A stretch of DNA of 27,000 nucleotides from Phoronis ovalis (taxonomy: Eukaryota; Phoronida; Phoronidae): the NCBI GenBank assembly GCA_028565635.1, contig JAOXYB010046280.1, forward strand, positions 1-27,000, read 5' to 3'. How positions within the stretch are numbered: the first letter of the stretch is position 1; every line of letters starts with the position of its first letter. The translations under genes and the position numbers were made by a program. Shown here in pieces: positions 1-9,076 of the stretch. The notes under the pieces were generated by a model. It was given only the letters and a program-made list of their open reading frames with translations, did not search any database and was not told where the DNA came from.

Positions 1-708
1 AGCATGAAACATGTGAAAAAATATGTTGGTGTGCTTCATAAAGCCATAAAAAAATATCCTCATTGGGTGCTTCTGTTTAAAGCCTTTTAAACTCGAAGAT
101 TATCCTTATACGAAAGCATCACATAAGAAACTATACTCACATCTCGACAATTCCTAGTACCACTGGAAGCCAATTTGAGGATTACCTAGTACAACAGGAA
201 GCCAATTAGAGGATTAGTGAGTCTACCGCTTAACCGTTATCAAAAGAACTTTCATTCAACACGTCTATATCCCATTTGGACACTATTAATAATAAATTCT
301 TCCTGATGTATTTGGTAATATTTATTTATCGAGTGTTCTATTGATTTATCAAAGAGTTGCAATTTATTATTGTTTGCATTTTTAAATTAAATTTTTATAA
401 AACTAGAACAATAAGGCATATATTATAGTAACTGGTGAAGAATTTTCTCCTTACAAATAATTCAATCACTGAGCTCTACGTCATATTTAGCTGAACAAAC
501 AAGTGCATGTGGCCAAGGAGAGAAGGGTCTTTATTACTATATCCTGTTTTTTTTCTTTTTGCAACTGAAAATTATACGAAATAATATATTGTGAAATCTA
601 ATGAAAAATCATGTTTTTTTCGAAGCTTTATGCAGAAGTAATCAATGAGGATATTTATGAGAGGTTTATATTATAGCAAACCAACATATTTTTTACATGT
701 TTCATGCT
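1..708. mobile_element. Inverted-repeat DNA element, left end cut by the window edge
   Basis: Positions 1-86 and 622-708 are imperfect inverted copies of each other over about 86 nt. The outermost 30 nt match almost completely, with one base missing on the right. The inside (87-621) is AT-rich and has no coding signal. This is the layout of a non-autonomous DNA transposon or MITE, lying in sequence upstream of the gene A transmembrane exon. The true left terminus and the target duplication are not visible, so the superfamily is not assigned. Confidence 0.6.
153..216. repeat. Two-copy 32-bp tandem repeat
   Basis: Units 153-184 and 185-216 both start CCTAGTAC and end GAGGATTA, and differ at a few positions. 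The repeat lies inside the inverted-repeat element and has no evident function. Confidence 0.7.
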
Positions 709-1457
709 TAAAAACCATTGCTGGTTCGGCCTGGAAGGCCATATCTGTTCCCCATTTACCTGCAAATTAATTCGCCAGTCAGATAGTTGAATATGCGGCA
801 AAGCTGTACCTGTCAGCTGAAATAGTCTCAGATGCCAGCTGAAATTTGTGAAAAAATATGTTTTTTGTGCTTAAATAAATCATTTGGCTGCATTACTTCA
901 GAAATCGAATCTTATGTTCCCCCTCTCCAGGATTTAATCAATGGTAATAATACAGTAAACATACTATTCTGATCACCCTTAGTACAAAAAAATATTAAAT
1001 TACTATTTTTTCTTTCAAGACTGCCGTTAAGTATTCCAAATTGTGTTCAAGCTATTTTTTTGTTAAGTTATGTACCGTGGTCCGGGTTACTTATTTTACA
1101 AGAAATTATAGCTTCCAATATGCTGTACCATTGTTATGGAGGGCGAGTACAACTGTGCCGAACAACAAGCAAATAGGACCTAGCTTTCTAGATCTTTTAC
1201 AAGAGAAATGCTCCTACCAACTGAGAGGGATGCAGTATTCAAACGCTAGAACTGAACATCTAAGATTAACTTTTGCAGTTATTTCGTAAAGATGAACGTC
1301 TTGTATGCTATCTTTTACTATGTCATTTCTTTTTATACTGTGTCATCTTGAACTTTTGGCACAATCTTAGAATTTTATATTAGCGCTGTACGTGTGTCTA
1401 GAATTTGTCTGTCGACCATCAATATCTGTTTGGTGCATTTGCTTTTTATTCTTCCAG
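709..1457 (+). other. Non-coding stretch, probably intron of gene A before its TM exon
   Basis: No convincing exon is visible. Short open stretches here lack protein-like composition or flanking splice sites. The stretch ends in the pyrimidine-rich acceptor of the gene A transmembrane exon (AG at 1456-1457), so it is most simply the 3' part of a long intron whose upstream exons lie left of the window. Confidence 0.5.
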
Positions 1458-1560
1458 ATATTCCGATGTGGAGATCACTCATTGGCGTCCCCCTTGCTGT
1501 TATATTTGGCTGCGCATTAATCTTGGCTAGTGTTGTATCTTGTGTGATCTGGTTTAAAAG
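1458..1560 (+). CDS. Gene A, transmembrane exon of an EGF-family cell-surface protein (partial gene)
   Basis: This 103-nt exon has an acceptor TTCTTCCAG before 1458 (phase 1) and a donor AAAAG|GTATGT after 1560 (phase 2). Read in phase it encodes a short juxtamembrane stretch starting D-I-P-M-W-R, then one strongly hydrophobic helix of about 25 residues (from about SLIGVPLAV to VVSCVIW), then F-K and the first two bases of an Arg codon as a stop-transfer boundary. Two other genes in the window have a TM exon entered in the same phase, after EGF exons. The missing upstream part is therefore inferred, not seen, to be signal peptide plus EGF repeats. The phase-2 donor matches the phase-2 acceptor of the exon at 2320. 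If the donor is ignored, the frame runs on only to a stop at 1586-1588. Confidence 0.75.
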
Positions 1561-2319
1561 GTATGTAGTAATGAATAAAAAACAATAGAATGAATTGCTG
1601 AAACGTCTCTAACCGGAGATATTCTAAATTGGGTGAAAAATAAATTTCCTGTCTACGTATTCCTGTCTGAGTATTTTTCTTGTTCTTTTGTTGTGTCTTG
1701 TGGTTATGGTTTATATCAGAAGAAATTCATCTGTTAGTGTTTCATACCTTCTTAACTTACATCTGGGCTTAACCATAGTCAATGTTTGTTATATTTCTTC
1801 AACTTAGCAAGAGCAAAATACTTACGTCATTACACTTTTGCCAACCGAGATAAGCCTTTCTCTCTACGTGATCCATCACCGCCTACCACGTCTATTCTAT
1901 CATGAAGACTCATTCTGAATAGGTATCGCCAGGAGCTTGCTTTTTGTTTAAGGGACTATAGATAAACTCTGGCAGGACATAATGTGTGTGATCGACCACC
2001 TATTTACCAGCTTAGTCCGCTGTTATACCTATTAGATAGTGTAATCTGCAATTTTATTGGTGTCAAGACTTTCGTGCTAATTCATATAGAAATAAAGGGA
2101 TTATTCTTTCGCTTTTCGAGATAATAAACAAAAATTAACTATTTTTAACCCCAGACGTAAGTTGAGAAGGTACGGAACACTAACAGATGGATTTATTCAG
2201 ACTGGGTTAATATTTACCGCAAGCAAATTTTAGTATTAATATCAATGGTATTAAACAAAATTAGTTTACAGCCAAAGTACATTCGGTTATTTTTAAATGT
2301 TAAAGTACTTCTTTTGTAG
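1561..2319 (+). other. Intron of gene A between TM exon and tail exon
   Basis: This 759-nt intron starts GTATGT and ends with the pyrimidine-rich CTTCTTTTGTAG. It contains AATAAA at 1639-1644, about 50 nt after the stop that would be read on intron retention, so a short-tail polyadenylated isoform is possible. A segment near 2165-2210 resembles sequence at about 9340-9376 in the gene B 3' flank. No other feature seen. Confidence 0.65.
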
Positions 2320-5300
2320 ACCAGGAAACAAAAACTCACAGTTGTCATCTATTAGATGCAAAAATAAAAAGACATCAACACCCTTTCCGTTAATTGAAAG
2401 AATAAAAACTAAATACTTGCCTCAAACTAAGGCTTGTTATGCTAACACGCTCTACTCGAACTACGTGAGCATCCCATCGTATGAACCAACAGAAAACAGT
2501 TATACACTGTCACTGGATGAGCAGACAGATGATAGTGGTAGCAAAAGTTACACAAGTACAGCGCCATCTATCAGATCAGACAAGCAACCATCCTGTGATG
2601 AACTGTCAGAAGATATTGCGAGTAACAGTTATACGAAGGATCCACCATCCATTAAACTAGATAGCGGGACAGCATGTGAAACTAAGGATTACGTCTTAAA
2701 ACTTACAAAAGAACAAGTAGACAAGCAACCATCCCATGACGAACTTTCAGAAGATATTGTGAGCAACACTTATGCGAGTGGTCCACCATTCATTAAACTA
2801 GATAGTGAGACAGCATGTGAGATGAAAGATTACATCTTAAAACTTTCAAAAGAACAAGTAGAATATCTCTATCAGTTAGGTGCTACAAAACAGCAGATAC
2901 ATTTCGTAACCTCCACAATGGAACATGGTATGTGTAATATGATATCGAGTTTAATATTGGGTAATAGGAAATTGACCCAGGAAGAAATTCAAGCCATTAC
3001 TGAATGTTATCGGACGAGTGAACTTACTGATTTACAATTCGAAGGCTATAAATTAACAACGAAACAAATTCACAAATTAGGAAACAAAATGGAAGATAGT
3101 TTAGAAAAATTATTAGCTTCAACAATTCCAAAAGAACATATAAACTATGTAATAAATTTACACAGTACAAGTCAGTCACTGCAGGATTTACGAATGGTAG
3201 ATCTAACTAACGACAAAGATAAGCCTTCTGAACTTCAGAGTAGTGTTTTAAATTACTTAGGAGCCACCACAGAACAAATTCACAGACTTGAACAAGAGGG
3301 TTTGGAAACAGAACTTCCAAGGCTTAAAATTGACAAAAAGCGTCTTTCTATTGATCAAGTTGATAGTATTTTATATATTGGAAATAACTCACAACCTCAT
3401 CAGTTATCGGCTATGCAGTTAGCGTGTTTACTGCAACTTGGAGGAACACAGCAGCAAATAGAAACATTACAAAACTGTGACTTAGCAAAGGAATTGCCGA
3501 AATTAACAATTGGTGGCAGAATACTGTCAGAAGCTGAAATTGATGATATCAAGAATCTAAATGATCAACCATCTCCACCAAACGTAGCTGCATCAACCAA
3601 AACCAACCAGTCTGTAACTGCTCGGCATATAGCTACTTTTGTTGACATGGGGATGACAAAGAGACAAATTAAATCGGTGATGAATATGGCTGTGGACCAA
3701 GAATTTACAGAAGTCACAGCAGCCAGTACATGTACCAAACTGCCTGAAACTCAGCAGCCTATTGATGTGCCTGAAATTGAAATAGTTCCTGCATCCGCTA
3801 TGCAGATAGCATCGATGATAGAGTTAGGAGTCCCTGTTGAAGAAGTACAAAATGTTATTGATCACGGCTTAGAAGAATTGCATAATGTAACTGTAAAGAA
3901 TGAAAAACTTTCAAAAAGTCAAATCGAAAATATCAAATCTTTGTATGATACACCTCCAACGATTACGTTTCAAGCTCCATCAGCCATACAGATAGTGTCT
4001 TTGATGGAACTTGGTGCAACAACGGAGCAAGTATTGTCAATTGTAAAACACGGCTTAGACGAAGAGCTTCCTAAACTGGTGGTTGGTGGAAAAGAATTGT
4101 CTCACAAGCAGATTGCAAATATACAAGCTCTTGGTGAATCAAATGAGGAAACAACACTCAGTTCTATCACAGAAACCAATAGACCAACAACCGAACAGAT
4201 ACGGTCTATGGTCAAGCTTGGAATGTCTCCTGCTAAGATTGCATGTGCCTTAGATACCGCAAAACAGTTGCATACCATGGCACAAAAGGGATTATCAGCT
4301 ACACAGGTAAGGTCTCTAATCAGCCTTGGAATATCCCCCACTGATATTGCAGATTATCTAGATAATACCGTAAGGCGACATACCATGATGCCACATATTA
4401 GTGACGAACCCCCTTCATGCATGCAAATAGCATCTTTACTAGAACTTGGGGCCACGGATGAACAAATTGCTGCAGTGTTTGAACACGGAATTGAGAAACA
4501 GTTGCCAAAGTTACTAATAGAAGGAAAAAAACTTTCAGATGAACAAATTGAGAACATCAAAGCTCAAGGAAATGTTCTTCTTGCGGATACCTCAAAAAAA
4601 CGAGATTCAATAATCCCAATGATAAACATGACCCGAAGAAGGCTGTCGGCAAAAAATATAGGGTCATTGATCAATTTTGGCATGTCTCCTGATGATATTG
4701 CGTCTTATCTAGATGACACGAAAAGGCGAAACACTATGTTGCCCCAAGTTACCGTTGCACCACCATCGTGTATGCAAGTAGCATCCTTACTAAAACTTGG
4801 AGCTACGGATAACCAAATTGTTGAAGTTTTTGAACATGGAATAGAGGAAGAGCTGCCAAAGATAGTCATAGAAGGAAAAAAACTTTCAAACCAGCAAATT
4901 GAAGGCATTAAAGTTCAAGCAAAGGTCTCTCCTGAAATTGGTTGTGCACCGGACACTTCTTCAAATAAGCGAGAATCTTTGATAGCTCCGATTAACGTGA
5001 CAGAAAGGAGACTATCGGCACAACAGGTACGGTCATTAATTAACTTTGGAATGCCTGTTGCCGATATCGTGCATTCTATTGATCCTTCAAAAAGGGATAG
5101 TACGGTAAAAGATGTTTCACGTGTTCAATTAGCTTCTTTAATACAGCTTGGAGCTACAGATGAACAGATTGCTGCAGTAGTTGAACACGGAATAGAAGAC
5201 GAACTTCCAAACATGAAAATAGCAGGAAAAAGACTTTCAAAGCAACACATTGAGGACATTCAAAATCTTGCTGATAACAAAACTGCACAGATAAGGTCAT

Positions 5301-6028
5301 TGATGAGTTTAGGAATAGCTGGTGATGATATTTCGTCTTTTCTAAATAATACAGAAAAGCGATACTCTATGGTACCACATGTATCAGAAATTCACGAGAA
5401 ATCCGCTTCACGCTTACAAATAGCGTCCTTACTTAAGCTTGGAGCCACTGACGAACAAATTGCTGAAGTGATCGAACACGGAATAGAAGAAGAACTTCCA
5501 AAAATGGAAATATTAGGAAAAAGGCTTTCAAATGTACAAATTGATGATATTAAAAATCTTGCTGATAACAAGTCCCAAGAGCATCTTAAAACTACAGCGA
5601 ATTCTAGAGACAGAAGACTTTCCGTACAGCGTGTAGCATCCCCATTATTTGAACATAGACTGTCTCAAGAACAAATTGCAAGTAGGAACGATGCAGAAAG
5701 AAAAAAATCGCTTAGTCATTATCTTCAGCAGAAACTAGTTTCCGCTAGAAAAAATTCTTTTCAAGAAAAATTTGATACGATCCAAAAGAAAAATAGTGTG
5801 ACAAAGGTAGCTGGTCGAATAGCTACCCGGATTGCTAGTCTTACTCATAGACATCCTTCGCTCGTATATGGCGATACAGAAGAGAAACCAATGGCATCCC
5901 AGAAAAAAAAGCAAAAGGCTGCAAATGTAGGAATGTTTCGAGTTTATGATGGTAAGGTAAAAGGCTCTGATCCTGATATAAGAGTGAAGCCAAGATATAC
6001 TGACAGTGAAGACAATCTATCAGACTAA
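2320..6028 (+). CDS. Gene A, giant cytoplasmic-tail exon with helical repeat array
   Basis: This is a single open exon of 3.7 kb ending in TAA at 6026-6028. The frame also extends upstream to an ATG at 2297, but those seven codons cover the acceptor TTCTTTTGTAG and I read them as intron. The acceptor is phase 2, completing the Arg codon left open by the TM exon at 1560. The product is thus about 1,235 residues of receptor tail, not a separate protein. In order it has a basic juxtamembrane part rich in Lys, Ser and Thr; a tandem pair of 47-residue segments (2579-2860); an array of about ten 45-50-residue repeats of the form I-x-S-L-x-x-L-G-A-T-x-E-Q-I followed by HG-I-E-x-E-L-P-K and K-x-L-S-x-x-Q-I-x-x-I (2861-5570); and a second 30-35-residue motif interleaved from about 4187. 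The C-terminus is basic (KKKQK near 5903) with an acidic end. I recognise no family. The helix-turn-helix look is compatible with UBA-like or HTH-like folds, but that is inference. Confidence 0.85.
2579..2860 (+). repeat. 141-bp in-frame tandem duplication in gene A
   Basis: Units 2579-2719 and 2720-2860 each encode 47 residues starting D-K-Q-P-S and ending K-E-Q-V. The DNA copies differ at scattered sites and contain no gap. The second copy runs directly into the first helical repeat at 2861. Confidence 0.9.
2861..5570 (+). repeat. Array of two interleaved protein repeat types in gene A
   Basis: Type 1 is about 45-50 residues: a first helix with L-x-x-L-G-A-T, a second helix with E-Q-I-x-x-V-x-E-H-G, a link E-L-P-K, then G-K-x-L-S-x-x-Q-I. 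About ten copies are visible; those near 2861, 3000 and 3600 are diverged, and those from 4421 onward are closely alike. Type 2 is about 30-35 residues: L-S-A-x-Q-V-R-S-L-I-x-F-G-M-S-P-x-D-I-A-x-Y-L-D, then a basic stretch such as K-R-R-x-T-M. Copies lie near 4187, 4290, 4640, 5010 and 5285. From about 4400 the two types alternate, giving a compound unit of about 100 residues. Confidence 0.85.
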
Positions 6029-6296
6029 AATTAGCTGGCTAAAAGCTGGCGGAGTATGTATTTTCTAAAAAAAACATATGAGGAAGACATGCGGATTTGT
6101 AGCTTTTGATTTTTTCCATTGTTCGCAGATCGCAATAGGACTTAATGATGCATATAATGAAGCGGTATTCGATCACTAGATGAAAACATGTGTTCGTGCA
6201 AACATATGTAAAGGATACTTTTCAAGAGAATGTTATACGGTTAAAACACTATTTGTTTTAAAAATTAATTTCTAATTTATTTCTAAATAGTATTAA

Positions 6297-6302
6297 AATA
6301 AA
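6297..6302 (+). terminator. Candidate poly(A) signal of gene A
   Basis: AATAAA lies about 270 nt after the gene A stop codon. It is a good candidate for transcript end, though the motif is common by chance in AT-rich DNA. Confidence 0.5.
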
Positions 6303-6416
6303 ACTGTTATTTTTCGATATTTTTGTTCTAAGCTTAAAAACCTACAGTTTTTTTCACTGTTGCCAACATTCTTCTCTGTCATCGCTTAATCCGCAGCACA
6401 ACATGATACGACTAAC

Positions 6417-6486
6417 CAGCAGGATCGATATATGTGCTCCATTTGACACTAGCACTGTGTACTCCGAGTACATATCGATCCTGCTG
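6417..6486. repeat. 70-bp inverted repeat (hairpin or tiny MITE)
   Basis: The left arm CAGCAGGATCGATAT (6417-6431) is perfectly complementary to 6472-6486, with weaker pairing continuing inward, leaving a loop of roughly 30-40 nt. The motif CAGCAGGATCGA recurs near 16995, in intron 1 of gene D, which suggests a dispersed element. Confidence 0.7.
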
Positions 6487-6957
6487 ATGATAAACCCGTT
6501 ATTAATGTTGTTAATCATAAGCTTTACGTTAATACACTCGGAGAATCCAACCAAAGACTACCAATGAATAAACAACTAATAAATAAATTAGAATGAACTA
6601 AAATTTAGTATATGACTTCCAACACAAAGTTTTTGACATGGCAGTCATTTTGGATTATTTTAGATCTTCAGCCTAATGCTCATTAAACTAAGCTATTTCT
6701 GCTATAAAATCGACGATGATACTAGTCACAGTATATCGCGAGGCAACTGAGTTTCGCCGGGTGTCTCATCCTGTCGTAATGGGTCGATAATTCACCAACG
6801 TAGATTTGGCAAACGGTAATTAAATATTCGAAAAATTCAATATATATAAAGTTGGTATGCGGTTAGATGCCATCTGTGTGATGGGCAGCTGACATGTCAA
6901 ATGTCGTGTTCAGTTTACAAGTCAATTAGATATGGTAAAACCCCGGGGAAAGAGGAC

Positions 6958-7185
6958 TTCAAAACATTGAACGATGCAACTTTAGAAAAATAACCTCATG
7001 GATGATAAACATTCAGGCTGATAGAAATGTTAAAAAACCATGCGATTTTCAGGATAACACGGAAGCGGGTGGAACACTCTAGCTTGAAAAGTGTAAAAGT
7101 TTTCATTGTTACAACATCAAACATAGATATTATGAGAAGTTCAAAACATTGAAATACGCAACACTGACTAGAAATATAACCTCAT
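6958..7185. repeat. Direct repeat pair upstream of gene B
   Basis: The segment 6958-6999 (TTCAAAACATTGAA, then AACCTCAT) recurs in diverged form at 7140-7185. The two copies are about 180 nt apart, 170-410 nt upstream of the gene B start. They could be an old duplication in the upstream regulatory region. Confidence 0.55.
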
Positions 7186-7233
7186 AACAGACAAAGCAGT
7201 TTCATCATACCTACGTTAGTCGCGCGGCAACAA

Positions 7234-7260
7234 GTTCCAAATCACACATATTTATAAAGT
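7234..7260 (+). promoter_or_regulatory. Putative core promoter of gene B, with TATA box
   Basis: GTTCCAAATCACACATAT followed by TATAAAG (7253-7259) lies about 110 nt before the likely start codon. Nearly the same block precedes gene D at 16655-16684. Conservation is strongest around this element, and it continues patchily to the start codon through an ACGCGAA and a TTGAAACGCA block. Confidence 0.6.
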
Positions 7261-7368
7261 GAATAATTGTGATGACGCGAAGGTTTTTGAAACGCATTTT
7301 TCCTGTATTTTCGAGTTACGGTTTTATATATTTTTGTATACATGTAATATTTTTCTGTGACGCTTAAG

Positions 7369-7426
7369 ATGATTATACTTTTGATAACATTTGCTTTTAG
7401 CATACAGCATGCAATAGCACATCAAG
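7369..7426 (+). CDS. Gene B exon 1, signal peptide
   Basis: This exon encodes M-I-I-L-L-I-T-F-A-F-S-I-Q-H-A-I-A-H-Q and ends CATCAAG|GTATGT in phase 1. It is a typical short secretory signal peptide with a hydrophobic core. The paralogous exon of gene D (16777-16846) starts four codons earlier with ATG; here that position is GTG (7357-7359), so I take the next in-frame ATG, at 7369. That shortens the n-region by four residues, including one of its lysines, but keeps the hydrophobic core. The 262-nt intron that follows is clearly related to intron 1 of gene D. Confidence 0.75.
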
Positions 7427-7688
7427 GTATGTACTGATCTAACAATATTTACCAAGAAAAGTTCATGTTTAAGTGAAGAAGTAAACGAACTTCCCTCTAT
7501 CACATGTGACAAACGACATTTTTTTTATTTTGCAACCGAAATTGTGAAAGGTGCTTATTCGGTTTTTACGAACGAGTTGAAAGTAAGTAAGTAGGTACGG
7601 ATTCTGATTTTCCGCAAAGTATACAATTTACCGCATTTGGAGATGTTTTACCCTATTAAGCGCAATTTTGCTACTTTCTGTTTTTTAG

Positions 7689-9076
7689 TAAAAGGATCAA
7701 TAGTGGAAGATTTTAATTCCACTGATATTATTAAATGTACAGACAAGATATGGTGTCATAATAACGGTGTGTGCGCTCAACAAAAAGACAGACTTTTTTG
7801 TGAATGTGATTACGGATTCATTGGTCCAAGTTGTGAAATTTCAATTCATCAAGAAGTTGATAGAATTAAAAGACAGAGAGTCAGTAGTTGGAGACAGTAC
7901 CATCGCCGCCAAAAACGTATGTTTCCTTTCATGCTTTACAATCTTTGTAATTTTATAAAGTGTAAGCATAATGGGACGTGTGAAAGAAGAGGTCCTTTAG
8001 ATTTTAACTGTTTATGTACAGCTCAGTATGAAGGAGCTCTTTGTGAGAAACGTCGTGATGTTTGTCGGACACACCCGTGTAGACGTGGAGGCACCTGCGT
8101 GCCTTTACAAGAAGACGCGACAACCTTCGAGTGCCATTGTCCACCAGGCCTTACCGGGCCATATTGTGAACAAGAAAGAAATCCTTGCGAAAGTCACCCC
8201 TGTCAACAGGGTATATGTAATAAAATAAATGGGTTGATATTTCGGTGCGTATGCAATGACGGGTATACAGGCGAATTGTGTGACGTACACATAGAACCAT
8301 GTCAAAGCAATCCCTGTGGAGAAAATGAACGTTGCTATGCAGTTGGAGAGTCCTATGTTTGTATATTGAACCATTGTGCTAGCTTTCCATGTGCCAATGA
8401 TGCAAGTTGCGTGCAGACAAAATATTATTTCAATTGTATTTGTACAACTGGATTCACGGGAGCCTTATGTGATATTGATATAGATTACTGTGCTAGTTCG
8501 CCCTGTGAAAACTATGGAGAATGTTTATCTGTGCAAGGTGGATACACATGCCGTTGTCAAGACACGTTCACTGGATCCCACTGCGAGTATGTAGACAGTT
8601 GCTCAAGTAATCCTTGTAGGGAGAACAGCACTTGTTTAACTTCTGCGAATAGATTCCAATGTGTTTGTGAAGAGCAGTATACAGGAGTTACATGTAATCA
8701 CAAGATGAGTCAATGTGAAATGCGCTGTCAACACGGTCGCTGCAGACAAAGAGGTGGGGTGACGAGCTGCATATGTACCAATGCATTTAGACGATTCAGA
8801 GGAGAATGGTGTGACATAGAAGATGACCCATGTGAAGGCAATCCGTGTGGGCTAAGATTTCGTTGTATACCATATGGATGGCGCTATCTCTGTGTTTGCC
8901 AAGATGGATATGACGGACGGGGTTGTTACACTAATGTAGACGAATGTATCTCAATGCCATGCTCTAGTAGAGGCACCTGCATTGATAAAGTGAATGGATT
9001 TGAATGTAACTGTAGGCCAAATTTTTATGGTGCCACATGTCAATTTGGGCGTTTAAAGGTTGACTACTCAGGTTGA
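7689..9076 (+). CDS. Gene B exon 2, EGF-repeat ectodomain
   Basis: The exon is entered through TTTTTTAG in phase 1 (Val codon completed) and is open to TGA at 9074-9076. With exon 1 it gives about 481 residues. It encodes about 11 EGF-like domains with the C-x-C spacing of the family. The first is followed by dibasic sites R-I-K-R and, about 20 residues later, R-Q-K-R, both matching the furin consensus R-x-(K/R)-R. Domain 5 (near 8296-8370) lacks its last two cysteines and runs straight into domain 6. Domains 6-11 follow the same order as the repeated module of gene D. The last domain has calcium-binding EGF residues (V-D-E-C, C-I-D-K). A weak phase-1 donor, TCAG|GTTGAT after 9071, could lead to a TM exon. 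If unused, the protein is secreted. Confidence 0.85.

Larger units (their letters stand above)
6029..7233. other. Intergenic region between genes A and B
   Basis: The left part is the presumed 3' UTR of gene A. The remainder contains an inverted repeat at 6417-6486 and a dispersed direct repeat pair (6958-6999 and 7140-7185). No convincing coding sequence on either strand; the minus-strand open stretch at 6354-6554 spans the inverted repeat and is not protein-like. Confidence 0.6.

Noticed and set aside
1041-1289. 82-codon open stretch as an exon of gene A
   Set aside because: There is no EGF spacing, hydrophobic pattern or matching splice phases.
2297-2319. ATG at 2297 as the start of a free 1,243-residue protein
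   Set aside because: The first codons overlap a strong polypyrimidine acceptor whose phase fits the TM exon upstream, so I treat them as intron.
7637-7688. ATG at 7637 as the start of gene B
   Set aside because: The sequence is the 3' end of an intron shared with gene D, and the upstream exon supplies a proper signal peptide in the right phase.
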